DNA of 64,000 bases from Bacteroidota bacterium. GTDB lineage: Bacteria; Bacteroidota; Bacteroidia; Bacteroidales; UBA10428. This document shows, piece after piece, positions 8,102 through 16,452 of the stretch. The notes under the pieces are model-generated. The model did no database searches, was not told where the DNA came from, and saw only the letters and a list, made by a program, of their open reading frames with translations. Both the position numbers and the translations under genes were made by a program. Position 1 is the first letter of the stretch. The number at the start of each line of letters is the position of its first letter. The stretch is from contig CP065006.1 in assembly GCA_016699695.1 (NCBI GenBank), forward strand, positions 3,410,001-3,474,000. The letters run 5' to 3'.

Positions 8102-8831
8102 TTAATTCAAGTGCTTCAAAGGCTTTGCTCTTTTCGAGAAAGGCTAATATTTTGTGGTTAATAATTCTGAATTCCATAAAAATGTTGCAACAGCATCTGC
8201 CTGGTATTTGAAAAACTGAAATTTTGCATTTCGATAAAAACATATCAGGCTTTATGGTTTCAAAGCTTTGTATGTTTAAAATCATCTTGGCTGGAATTGG
8301 AAAACAATAGTTGATAAACTCAGAGTTTATGGAGTTAAGCACAAAATAAAACTGCTTGTCCGGCGACTCTTTTTTAAGAAAGAATTTTTCCATTACCGCA
8401 ATAAACATCTGCCTCGATGCTTCTACCAGCAGCATACCAGGAACATGCTGACCTGTTACATGATCTTCAAGCTCTGCAGGTGAATCAATCAGTAGGTTGG
8501 CCGAATAGTTGTCTGTATCTAATTTACGCGGAGCCGAAACCAATATGTTTTTCTCGCTGTGCTTATGTGTTAACGATCGGTCGGCAATTTCAAATGCAGA
8601 TCCGTCCAGGGCAATCTTCTTGTTCTCGTCTTTTAAATTTTTCAGAATTTCATTAATCTTCGATACCGAATTTCCTTGTCCCACAATGTATTTTACATTG
8701 TCAGCTTCATTTTGATCATTCTGAAGCAATGAAGATAGGTCGTCGGTTAATACAACTGTCTTTTTATTACTGGCAAACTCAGAAAATTGTTTTCCGACTA
8801 TGTACTTGATATTTAAAGCTTGGGTATTCAT
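8091..8831 (-). CDS. AfsA-like hotdog domain protein
   Basis: The 246-aa protein carries DHVTGQHVPGMLLVEASRQ at residues 123-141, the signature of the A-factor biosynthesis hotdog domain. It is preceded by THKHSEKNILVSA (88-100), the usual start of the domain. Streptomyces AfsA joins a beta-ketoacyl group from ACP to dihydroxyacetone phosphate and has two such domains in about 300 residues. This protein has one clear domain plus a ~85-residue N-terminal part of unknown fold. Its neighbours (ACP, acyl ligase, FabG reductase, HAD phosphatase) supply the other steps expected for butyrolactone-like chemistry. The last three residues and the stop come from the inserted IS701 end. A thioesterase or dehydratase role of the hotdog fold is the main alternative. 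Confidence 0.75.
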   Translation of the reverse strand: MNTQALNIKYIVGKQFSEFASNKKTVVLTDDLSSLLQNDQNEADNVKYIVGQGNSVSKINEILKNLKDENKKIALDGSAFEIADRSLTHKHSEKNILVSAPRKLDTDNYSANLLIDSPAELEDHVTGQHVPGMLLVEASRQMFIAVMEKFFLKKESPDKQFYFVLNSINSEFINYCFPIPAKMILNIQSFETIKPDMFLSKCKISVFQIPGRCCCNIFMEFRIINHKILAFLEKSKAFEALELILL

Positions 8832-9028
8832 TTCAATAATTTTAAAAAATGATGGAAACTGTTATCCTGGGTTCAATTAGAACATACAATAAAAATTATT
8901 AATGCCACACTAAATGCCATATTCATAGCCGTTAGCGGTAGATAGTGGTGATTACCATTCACTTTCGGAAACAACGGTGTCAAAGCGGTTTTAATATTGA
9001 GAAAAAAGAGGTGCGATAAATTTTATCC

Positions 9029-9763
9029 TTAGCAAGTAAGTCCGCCATCCACTACAAAGCTTTGTCCTGTAATATGCCTGGAAGAATCTCCCAGAAGAAA
9101 ATCTATGAGCCCCATAAGATCGTTGGTATTTCCAAGCCTTTTTAAAGGTGTACGATGAAGTATTTTTTCTCTGTTGGCGAGAGTAACTTCCTTGGTCATA
9201 TCGGTTTCGATATACCCTGGAACAATTGAGTTAACACGGATGTTTTTTTCTCCCAATTCCCTTGCCAGACCTCGGGTAAGCCCATCGATGGCGGCTTTTG
9301 AAGCACCATAAACAACTGAACCCTTATAACCGCCCTGGGCCATAATCGAACTTATATTTACAATTACTCCATTATTCTTCTTCATCATAAGTTGCACCAC
9401 CATTCGTGTAATTTTGATGGTGGCCAGTACGTTGATTTCGAATAGCTCATCGATCCTCTTTTCGGGCATAAGCGAAAACAGTCCAATATGGTTTACTGCT
9501 GCATTGTTTATTAAAGCATCAATTTTACCATATGTTTTATTTACTTCAGAGATAAACGCCTGAACAGCCTGGGTGTCGCGAATATCGACCGATCGAAAAA
9601 GTAATCTTGGACGGTCATTCCGTATGTCATCAATTCCTGCTATTTCCGGTTTGTTTCGGCTAAATGTAGCCACCTGACAATCGTTTTTTAAAAGATTCTC
9701 AATAATTGCTTTTCCTAATCCGCGGCTTCCACCGGTGACTAATACAACTTTATTTGCAAGCAT
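9029..9763 (-). CDS. FabG-like SDR, 3-oxoacyl-ACP reductase type
   Basis: A classical 244-aa short-chain dehydrogenase. It has the cofactor motif VTGGSRGLGKA (9-19), NNAA at 86-89 and the catalytic triad S139, Y152 and K156 (VYGASKAAI). The C-terminus GQSFVVDGGLTC is that of FabG proteins. It should reduce a ketone, most likely a 3-oxoacyl thioester on the cluster's ACP or a ketone of the released product. It starts 6 bp after the acyl-ligase stop, so the two are translationally close. A 197-bp gap follows before the AfsA-like gene; it holds only a 17-codon hydrophobic frame (8873-8926) that I do not regard as proven. Confidence 0.88.
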   Translation of the reverse strand: MLANKVVLVTGGSRGLGKAIIENLLKNDCQVATFSRNKPEIAGIDDIRNDRPRLLFRSVDIRDTQAVQAFISEVNKTYGKIDALINNAAVNHIGLFSLMPEKRIDELFEINVLATIKITRMVVQLMMKKNNGVIVNISSIMAQGGYKGSVVYGASKAAIDGLTRGLARELGEKNIRVNSIVPGYIETDMTKEVTLANREKILHRTPLKRLGNTNDLMGLIDFLLGDSSRHITGQSFVVDGGLTC

Positions 9764-9769
9764 GAAACT

Positions 9770-11134
9770 CTAACAATTTATTTCTGTATTGACAATTCTT
9801 TTTTTCTTAAGCGATATCCCTATTAATTCTTCGTTTGTAATGTGCACAACCCTGGGTATTTCAAATTCTTCGAGACGATCTTTGCAAAATTCCCTTATCT
9901 TCTTAACAAGGTCAATTTTATCCATATCGTAATTTAGTGTAACAGCAGCGGTTACCAGGTTGCCGGTAATCGGATTCTTTTTACCCGATACCACTACTTC
10001 AGCTATTTCAGGCATTTGTAACAATACATTTTCTACATGTGCAGGGAATACTTTTTCTCCACCCACATTTATAATTTCATTCTTTCGGCCTAGAATTTTT
10101 ATAAACTCACCCTCTACCTCTACCAGGTCACCGGTATTGAACCATCCATCCGCATCAATTGGTGATGGTGCATTCAGATAGCCGATCATGGAAGTATTGT
10201 TTCGGACGAACAATATATTGTCTACTATTTTTATATCAGCCGATTTGTTGTTAATCTGTATCCAGAGTGAATCGGACGATTTTGATTTGGTGGACAGAAT
10301 TCCCAATTCGGTAAAACCATAGGTTTGTTTTAAAGTAATGTTTGGAAATATTCTCACCATTGCCGAGAGTGTTGTGTTTGGCATTGGTTCGGCGCCATAG
10401 GTGATGGTTTTAAGGGTCGATAAATTGTACTTTTCATAAATTCTTGAAAGAATGAGCATGTTAAGAAATGTCGGTGTTGTGGGTAGCAATTCTATGCCAT
10501 ATCTTTCAACCACACGGCATATTCCTTCCGGGGTTCTTTCTTCGGTTAGTATTATTGTTCCGCCATTTAGCACAAACGAGAACAAGGTATGTATACCTCC
10601 TATATGGAACAGTTTTAAGAAAAGCAATGTTTTCACATTCAATTCTTTTTTATTGTCTCTGTATCTCATCATTAACCTGTTTAGGCTGTGCAGAGCTGCT
10701 TTTGGACTACCGGTCGATCCCGAAGTGAATAAAATCAATCCCGGTTCTTCCCCAATTGGCAGTTTTTGAAAGAAATCATGTCCACTGACAATGCCCGTCC
10801 TTCTGTACACCCAATCGTGGCCTTCTTCCCAGATTCCGTTTACTTCGGCAATTTTAATAAGCTCATCATGGCTTTCTCTGTTATCTTTCGATAAAGGAAC
10901 CAAAATGTTGTTGTTAAGTATAAGTGCAAAGATTAGCGCCAGTACCTCGGGTTTGTTCTCGGCCACGAACGATACAATCTCGCCTGCCCTGATATTTTCC
11001 TCACTGATTTTGTTGTTCCAGCTTAGTATCATTTCATGCAGATCGGCATAGCTGATGTGGACATTGTCGCATATCAGGCATTTTCCGTCGGCATGATTTT
11101 TTATTCTTTCTAATATCCAAAGGTTATTTTTCAT
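9770..11134 (-). CDS. AMP-dependent acyl-CoA/ACP synthetase (ligase)
   Basis: The 454-aa protein has the ANL-superfamily motifs in order: the P-loop LFTSGSTGSPKAAL (about 135-148), KTITYGAEPMP, KQTYGFTELGI, GWFNTGDLVEVEGEF with the ATP-ribose aspartate, and the hinge GRKNEIINVGGEKVFPAHVE. It activates a carboxylic acid as acyl-AMP and transfers it to a thiol. At 454 residues it is shorter than typical acyl-CoA ligases (500-550), and the C-terminal lysine region (KKKRIVN) is present. The adjacent ACP gene (46 bp upstream) suggests loading of a free acid onto that carrier, an inference that would make a cluster ketosynthase unnecessary. Confidence 0.88.
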   Translation of the reverse strand: MKNNLWILERIKNHADGKCLICDNVHISYADLHEMILSWNNKISEENIRAGEIVSFVAENKPEVLALIFALILNNNILVPLSKDNRESHDELIKIAEVNGIWEEGHDWVYRRTGIVSGHDFFQKLPIGEEPGLILFTSGSTGSPKAALHSLNRLMMRYRDNKKELNVKTLLFLKLFHIGGIHTLFSFVLNGGTIILTEERTPEGICRVVERYGIELLPTTPTFLNMLILSRIYEKYNLSTLKTITYGAEPMPNTTLSAMVRIFPNITLKQTYGFTELGILSTKSKSSDSLWIQINNKSADIKIVDNILFVRNNTSMIGYLNAPSPIDADGWFNTGDLVEVEGEFIKILGRKNEIINVGGEKVFPAHVENVLLQMPEIAEVVVSGKKNPITGNLVTAAVTLNYDMDKIDLVKKIREFCKDRLEEFEIPRVVHITNEELIGISLKKKRIVNTEINC

Positions 11135-11179
11135 GGGGGTTGTTTTAGTTAGAAGTGTTTTTCTTAATTGTTGGTTACT

Positions 11180-11455
11180 TTAGTTGTTTGTGATATGAAT
11201 GATTGAGCCCAGGTGAAATATCTTATACAGATCACCAACAGCCGAAATATCTGAAAGCAAGACACCATTGCTCAGGGGATCATAGCTGAATTTTTCCTGA
11301 AGTTCGACAATCATTTGCGCCAGATCTAAGGATGTAAATCCGAGGTCGTTTGCTAAATGTGTACCGGTTTGAATAGGAATTTCATTTGGATTGTTACCTT
11401 TTGAAAGGATGATTTCAGTAAGTACTTCATTGATTTTTTCAATTGTTTGTTCCAT
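11180..11455 (-). CDS. Acyl carrier protein
   Basis: A 91-aa acidic carrier protein with the phosphopantetheine site in NDLGFTSLDLAQMIVELQEK. S42 takes the place of the serine in the usual DSL motif, with T41 instead of aspartate just before it. The surrounding helix-2 pattern (LAQMIVELQEKF) fits the ACP family. The Asp-to-Thr change suggests a specialised carrier, not the housekeeping AcpP. It is the first structural gene after the UpxY-type regulator and lies just upstream of the acyl ligase, so it is the likely carrier for this cluster's acyl intermediates. Confidence 0.85.
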   Translation of the reverse strand: MEQTIEKINEVLTEIILSKGNNPNEIPIQTGTHLANDLGFTSLDLAQMIVELQEKFSYDPLSNGVLLSDISAVGDLYKIFHLGSIIHITNN

Positions 11456-11492
11456 ATGATTTTTATTTATTGATTTGAATTATTTATGTTTT

Positions 11493-12019
11493 TTAGTTTG
11501 CCTGTTCGCAACAACTTGTTGATTGTATAACAATATCATCTGCCTGGAGCACAATCATTTTGTTTAGGCTGGGAATCTCAATTTTTAGTTTCTTGTTGCC
11601 ATTATTTCCCACAATTTTTCCTTCGAATCCCTTTAATGGCCCATGCTCGATACGGCACATATTCCCGTTCTTTTTTAAATCTTCGACTGTGAGTTTTTTC
11701 GATTCGCCGGTATTTTCAACAAGTATTTTTAAACTATTGATTTCCTGGTCTCTGATACGGGCATAAGTATCATTAAACCGAACGAAGCATAAAACCCCCT
11801 TGATCTCGGTTATATGATGGCGGAAGCCGGGTTTAATAAGTACAAAAACATAACACGGGAACAAGGCTTGTTCTACTTTTCTTTTCTGGCTTTTAAATTC
11901 CTTTACCTTTTTTACTAAAGGCAGATAGTAGCTAAACGACAATTCCTGAAGTTTGGCTGCTACTCTTTTTCAGCATTCGGCATGGTATATAATACATGCC
12001 AATAGGGTCGGTTTGTCAT
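11493..12019 (-). CDS. UpxY-type NusG paralogue, transcription antiterminator, frameshifted
   Basis: The frame up to 11942 (TTG start, 149 aa) contains the NusG N-terminal fold (YYLPLVKKVKEFKSQKRKVEQALFPCYVFV) and a C-terminal KOW-like part (HGPLKGFEGKIVGNNGNKKLKI). The missing N-terminus is present upstream in another frame: an ATG at 12017-12019 gives MTNRPYWHVLYTMPNAEK, which ends at a TAG (11960-11962). The two parts join if one A is added to the A5 run at 11966-11970; the repaired protein has 175 residues, the normal size. UpxY proteins load on RNA polymerase in the operon leader and prevent premature termination, and this gene heads the acyl-ACP operon. The frameshift may be real, phase-variable, bypassed by ribosomal slippage or a sequencing error. 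Confidence 0.8.
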
Positions 12020-12060
12020 TAATTTGGTGGTTTAGGTAAGATAATGATGCTTAGGTCAGA

Positions 12061-12092
12061 CCGATTTCGAATTAACAGAAATTCGAAATCGG
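12061..12092. promoter_or_regulatory. Strong leader hairpin upstream of the UpxY-type gene
   Basis: CCGATTTCGAATT (12061-12073) pairs perfectly with 12080-12092 across a 6-base loop, a 13-bp stem. It lies about 42 bp upstream of the UpxY start, so it falls in the expected 5' leader where UpxY proteins act. No U-tract follows on the minus strand, so it is not a plain terminator. Its sequence resembles the REP-like palindromes around 17.5 and 19.3 kb (ACCGATT...AATCGGTGC), so it may be a member of that repeat family. Confidence 0.5.
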
Positions 12093-12974
12093 TGCAAGAG
12101 ATAAAAACAATGCTTCAATAATGTTTCGAATGGAAGTTTGTTGGATTCGTTAACTAAAAGAGGATGTTTTTTAATTCTCTTAAAAATAGGTTAAAGTATT
12201 GATAATGAATGAAATAGGATTGTTTATTCGACAAAGCGTTCCCAAGGCAGAGTACGTGTTCTTCTTCCGCCTCAGCAATTAAACTGGTAGTAACCGATTG
12301 TAGTTTACCTTTCGGCAATACTGTAATCAAAATATGATTAGCAGCAAGCTTGAGATAGTTTTAAGCAGAAATGCTTAAAAAAATACTCAGACTCTTAAGG
12401 GAATATCGAATAATTATACAACGGATATCAACCCTAAAATATTTTCTTTATGAATACTTTTTGTAAAGTAACTTTTCTGCCACCTTAAACAGAAACAACA
12501 TTTCCGCTAACATAGGTCTCTTCAGATAAAAGAACTGGCAGATAAATATCTAAACCATTACAAAGTATTTGCGTTGGCACTCAAAATACTTTCCGGGTGC
12601 AAGTTTAATATTTTTTTGAATTGTTATTCAATTGAAAGTATTATTTTTTTATTAAATCAGTGAATGAATTAATAAATAATAATTTAAGTTCTTTTAAATA
12701 TATGGTATTTATTCTGGACATATTTCTTTGAATGCACGAAAGACTGTATAACCTTATGCGAGTATATAAGGTAAAAAGCATATTTGCTCTATTTAATCAA
12801 TTCATGCGAATACCCAAAGCAACTACCAATTATAATCAAGTAATTACTTGTTAAGGTTTTACTTTATGGCCAAATGGCATTTTGCACCATTTAATGTATC
12901 TTTGAAACCAAAATTGGCGAAAATGACCAATTTTTAAGCATAAAGAATTCATTCACAGACTAGAGCATTGAGGC
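12093..12974. other. AT-rich intergenic region between divergent operons
   Basis: No coding frame of note in 880 bp. This is the promoter region for the leftward UpxY-headed cluster and the rightward polysaccharide gene at 12975. A weak 7-bp inverted repeat (ACCTTAT at 12751-12757, partner at 12766-12772) and a TATCTTTG box (12897-12904) are visible. I see nothing else with clear structure. Confidence 0.5.
12897..12904 (+). promoter_or_regulatory. Candidate -7 promoter element
   Basis: TATCTTTG fits the Bacteroidota -7 consensus TAnnTTTG and lies 70 bp upstream of the UDP-glucuronate epimerase gene. The nearest upstream TTTG is only 12 bp away, closer than the usual 17-23, so the -33 element is not convincing. 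Confidence 0.35.
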
Positions 12975-14030
12975 ATGAAGGTATTGGTAACTGGAACAGC
13001 AGGCTTTATAGGATTTCATCTGGCAAACAGACTGCTCGAACGAGGAGACGAAGTCTGGGGTATCGACAGCATGAACGATTACTACGATGTGAACCTGAAA
13101 TATGCACGCCTGGCCGAAGCTGGGATCGATAAAAACTTGTTAACGTACAATAAAGCAATCGGCTCAAAGAAATATGCTGCCTACCAATTTATGCCCCTCA
13201 CATTGGAGGACAAGGCCGCTATCGACCAACTGTTTAGGGAACAGAAATTTGATGTTGTATGCAACCTGGCAGCGCAGGCAGGTGTACGATATAGTATCGA
13301 AAACCCTTCGGCATACATTAGCAGTAACATTATAGGGTTTAGTCATGTTTTAGAAGCCTGCAGGCACACTGGCGTAAAACATCTGGTGTATGCCAGTTCA
13401 TCAAGTGTATACGGACTTAACCAATCGATGCCCTTTTCTACGCACGACAATGTCGATCATCCCATCAGCTTGTATGCAGCCACCAAGAAAAGCAACGAGT
13501 TAATGGCGCATACTTATAGTCATCTTTTTAATTTGCCTACCACCGGTCTTCGGTTCTTTACCGTATATGGCCCCTGGGGTAGACCGGATATGGCTTTATT
13601 TCTGTTTACCAAAGCAATACTCCACAATGAACCCATTGAGGTTTATAACCATGGCAATATGATGCGCGATTTCACTTATATTGACGATATCGTTGAAGGC
13701 ATTGTGAGGGTTATTGATACCCCGCCATCCGGAAATCCTGAATGGAAAGGGCTAAATCCTGATCCGGCCAGTTCGCCGGCACCCTATAAGATTTTTAATA
13801 TCGGAAACAGCAATCCGGTTAAGTTGATGGATTTTATTACAGCCATTGAGAAGTATACAGGTAAAAAGGCAAAAAAACAATTAATGCCTATCAAACAAGG
13901 GGATGTGCCTGCAACCTGGGCCGATGTGAATGACCTGAAAAACGAACTGAATTACCAACCTTCAACACCGATTGACCGGGGGGTTAAGGCTTTTGTGAAA
14001 TGGTTTCAGGATTATTATCCGCAGCATTAA
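12975..14030 (+). CDS. UDP-glucuronate 4-epimerase (CapI type)
   Basis: The 351-aa extended SDR begins MKVLVTGTAGFIGFHL with the NAD-binding GxxGxxG and has the catalytic Y167-x3-K171 in YAATKKSNE. The segment WGIDSMNDYYDVNLKYARL and the later LRFFTVYGPWGRPDMALF are characteristic of UDP-glucuronate epimerases, which make UDP-galacturonate for capsule or O-antigen. Length matches the family. It is the only plus-strand gene on this side of the polysaccharide locus, and its last 47 bp overlap antisense the 3' end of the Wzy/WaaL-type gene, so the two mRNAs share complementary tails. Confidence 0.9.
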   Translation: MKVLVTGTAGFIGFHLANRLLERGDEVWGIDSMNDYYDVNLKYARLAEAGIDKNLLTYNKAIGSKKYAAYQFMPLTLEDKAAIDQLFREQKFDVVCNLAAQAGVRYSIENPSAYISSNIIGFSHVLEACRHTGVKHLVYASSSSVYGLNQSMPFSTHDNVDHPISLYAATKKSNELMAHTYSHLFNLPTTGLRFFTVYGPWGRPDMALFLFTKAILHNEPIEVYNHGNMMRDFTYIDDIVEGIVRVIDTPPSGNPEWKGLNPDPASSPAPYKIFNIGNSNPVKLMDFITAIEKYTGKKAKKQLMPIKQGDVPATWADVNDLKNELNYQPSTPIDRGVKAFVKWFQDYYPQH

Positions 14031-15300
14031 GCTTGGTATCGTATCCTGAATTAGTTTTCTGTCTGGTTCTTTCCCATTCACCGCCCTCGGCATAATAGAC
14101 ATAATAAAAGTAGCAATAGAAAAATGCAAAATATACAACCCCTGCAAGCCTTACAAACATCGACTCGAATTGGAGCTGTATAAAAGATATCATCAAAAAC
14201 AGGAATAATAGTTCCTGTTTTTTCTTTATAGATTGGTAAAGCGGGATAGCAAATACCAGAAGCAACGAGATAAGCCCAAAAATACCAGATTGAAGCCAGG
14301 TTTCAAGGAAATGGTTGTGGGCGTCGAAACTATAAAAAACACCTGCTTTAAATTCTGTTTTTTCATGTTCTTTAATTAATTCATCAAGTGCATCGCCAAT
14401 ACCATAACCCATTAACGGCGCATTTTTTATCGTTTCGATGGAATTTTTCCAGATGACCAATCGAGGATCGATTTTTTTTGTCTCCTCGTTTAGCACCGCA
14501 GTTTCTTTCAGGGTTTCTCCAAGTCTCGAATATTTATAAATGCCATACGAACTTGAAACCAGAATCAGGAGCAGAAGGGAAAGGCTAAGCCATCTTTTTT
14601 TATAAACCTGAACCAGGGTGCCGTATAAAATCAAAAACAGCAAACAAAGTATGGCGGCCCTCGATTGCAGCGTTGCCAGGGTTAAAAGGGCCGAAATTGC
14701 TATGGGAACATGCAATACATACAATGCCTTTTTTGTTTTCGACTGGAAAAAAAAGTAAAGCAGGTAAATTAATAAGATGTAGGAAAGGTAGGAGGGGTGA
14801 ATGGTAAATCCTTTTATTATGCTATAATACCTGAAATACTCGATTATATCATGGAAGGAGCTAAACTCCCTGAATTTTTCAATTCCAACCTTTTCATAAA
14901 CCGAAATAAAGAGGTGGGCAATGGCCACCAGGAGCGAAATACCGAGCAAAGTAAAAACAACATGGATATTAATTTTTAACTCTTTTTTTGCGATTAGAAA
15001 TACAAAAGGTAGAAGTACAAAACTGATTAACCTCTCCAGCATTTTAAGTCCATTCGATACATTGCTGGTGTATAAAAGTGATACAAGACTAATTATTGCA
15101 AGAACTGGAAGTAAGTAAAGAGTTGTGTTTCTAAAATCTTTTAAGGCATAAAACTTTCCAGTAATCACTACAATAAACCATACCAAAAAAGTAGTTGAAA
15201 GTAAATAGGGTAAAAATCGTATACCAAAGGGCATAGCCAGCACGAGAAGATAGATTAAACCCAGCAACAGGTATTTTACTTGAAAGCTTTTAAACATCAA
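13984..15300 (-). CDS. O-antigen ligase/polymerase (Wzy_C family) membrane protein
   Basis: A 438-aa polytopic protein with about ten hydrophobic helices starting at LLLGLIYLLVLAMPFGIRFLP. It has a large periplasmic loop and the family motif PLMGYGIGDALDE, followed by DAHNHFLETWLQSGIFGL; the histidine in HNHF is typical of O-antigen ligases (WaaL) and Wzy polymerases. Sequence alone does not tell ligase from polymerase. A second such protein is encoded at 42096-43358, so one may polymerise and the other ligate. A tandem octamer repeat lies upstream of its start. Confidence 0.82.
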   Translation of the reverse strand: MMFKSFQVKYLLLGLIYLLVLAMPFGIRFLPYLLSTTFLVWFIVVITGKFYALKDFRNTTLYLLPVLAIISLVSLLYTSNVSNGLKMLERLISFVLLPFVFLIAKKELKINIHVVFTLLGISLLVAIAHLFISVYEKVGIEKFREFSSFHDIIEYFRYYSIIKGFTIHPSYLSYILLIYLLYFFFQSKTKKALYVLHVPIAISALLTLATLQSRAAILCLLFLILYGTLVQVYKKRWLSLSLLLLILVSSSYGIYKYSRLGETLKETAVLNEETKKIDPRLVIWKNSIETIKNAPLMGYGIGDALDELIKEHEKTEFKAGVFYSFDAHNHFLETWLQSGIFGLISLLLVFAIPLYQSIKKKQELLFLFLMISFIQLQFESMFVRLAGVVYFAFFYCYFYYVYYAEGGEWERTRQKTNSGYDTKLNAADNNPETISQKP

Positions 15301-15370
15301 TCATTTAATTATTAGTCATTTCTACGAATATTATCCTTGTGTTCAATTCGAAATTTAAGTTGTATTCAAC

Positions 15371-15427
15371 CATTCATCCATTCACTCATTCACTCATTCA
15401 CTCATTCACTCATTCACTCATTCATTC
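15371..15427. repeat. Tandem octamer repeat (CATTCACT)n
   Basis: Five perfect copies of CATTCACT run from 15379 to 15418, flanked by degenerate copies (CATTCATC at 15371 and CATTCATT at 15419). The array lies in the 138-bp gap upstream of the Wzy/WaaL-type gene, about 70 bp before its start. Such short arrays can change copy number by slippage and so alter promoter spacing. Confidence 0.9.
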
Positions 15428-15438
15428 CTTTGACTTTA

Positions 15439-16431
15439 CTAATCCTTACGAAAGGGGGCTTTTTTGTTGAGAATAGCCATGGAAAATGATAACATTCCAA
15501 TTGAAGCTAACAATGCAAGGAATTTGTATCCTGACAATTTAATGGACAGGAAAACGAGTAAGAATAACAAGAAATTTACAATAAGCGCATACACATTCGT
15601 TTTCAGGTGCGAAAAGCCAGATTGTACAATTCGTTGATAGGCATGTTTACGATGGGCTTTACTGAGTTTTTCGCTGTTTCGCCAGCGCCTGTAAAGGGTG
15701 TAAGTGGCATCGAACCAGAAAAGTGCAGTAAGTATGAGCCAATAAGTAAAATGAAATTGATGGGTGTTATGAAAATATATTCCTGATACAATTAAAATAA
15801 AACCCAGTTGTGTACTGCCCACATCGCCCATGAAAATCTGGGCCTTAGGCCAGTTCCAATAAAGAAAACCCAAAACGGCAAGGAGCATAACAAGTGAAAG
15901 AGAAGCACCGGTAAAAAGAAAGAAAACCAGACTAATGAAAATTGCTTCCATGGCAGCATAGGCATCAATTCCGTCTAAGAAATTATACAGGTTTATAAAC
16001 CAAACCATTCCTATTACCATAAGAATATTAATGGCTGTCGCCATCATTGGCAATTCAGATGCCATAAAATCAATGTGAAAACCACCCAGAAAATAAAGAG
16101 CAAGTGAGGCAGAAATGGCCTGGACAATTAACCGCAATCCGGGAGGTAAGGAGAAAATATCATCCAGTATACCGATAACCGCAAGCAAGCCACCGGAAAT
16201 GAAAGCAAAAAATAGTTTTGCCTCTAATTGATTCATGAAATAGAGGTAAGTTATTGCCCCATACCAGCAGATAACAATGGCTAAGCCACCACCGCGCGGA
16301 GTTGGAATGCTGTGCGAGCTTCGCTCATTAGGTACATCGATTATATTTTTTCTGACAGCAAGTACCTTAACCACCCAGGTTAAAACCAGCGAAGCTAAAA
16401 GAATGACTAACCAGAAAGCGAGATTATTCAT
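15439..16431 (-). CDS. Undecaprenyl-phosphate sugar-1-phosphate transferase (WbpL/WecA-like)
   Basis: A 330-aa integral membrane protein of the MraY/WecA (GT4-type PNPT) family. Motifs in order are ERSSHSIPTPRGGG near residue 45, NLYNFLDGIDAYAAME with the metal-binding aspartates, and IFMGDVGSTQLGF. It transfers a HexNAc-1-phosphate from a UDP-sugar to undecaprenyl phosphate and so begins repeat-unit synthesis at the inner membrane. It is preceded by an epimerase gene with a 21-bp gap, the usual partner in Bacteroidota and Pseudomonas O-antigen loci, which probably supplies its sugar nucleotide. Confidence 0.9.
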   Translation of the reverse strand: MNNLAFWLVILLASLVLTWVVKVLAVRKNIIDVPNERSSHSIPTPRGGGLAIVICWYGAITYLYFMNQLEAKLFFAFISGGLLAVIGILDDIFSLPPGLRLIVQAISASLALYFLGGFHIDFMASELPMMATAINILMVIGMVWFINLYNFLDGIDAYAAMEAIFISLVFFLFTGASLSLVMLLAVLGFLYWNWPKAQIFMGDVGSTQLGFILIVSGIYFHNTHQFHFTYWLILTALFWFDATYTLYRRWRNSEKLSKAHRKHAYQRIVQSGFSHLKTNVYALIVNFLLFLLVFLSIKLSGYKFLALLASIGMLSFSMAILNKKAPFRKD

Positions 16432-16452
16432 GCATCAGAAGTAAAAAGTATT

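Noticed and set aside
8873..8926. 17-codon hydrophobic frame (MNMAFSVALIIFIVCSN) between fabG-like and afsA-like genes
   Set aside because: It is too short to separate from chance in AT-rich DNA. It may be a small membrane peptide, but there is no supporting evidence.
13164..13346. Minus-strand frame inside the UDP-glucuronate epimerase gene
   Set aside because: It is a shadow of a well-supported gene with all SDR motifs.
15371..15427. CRISPR array
   Set aside because: The repeat unit is 8 bp without spacers, so it is a simple tandem repeat. No cas genes are in the window.
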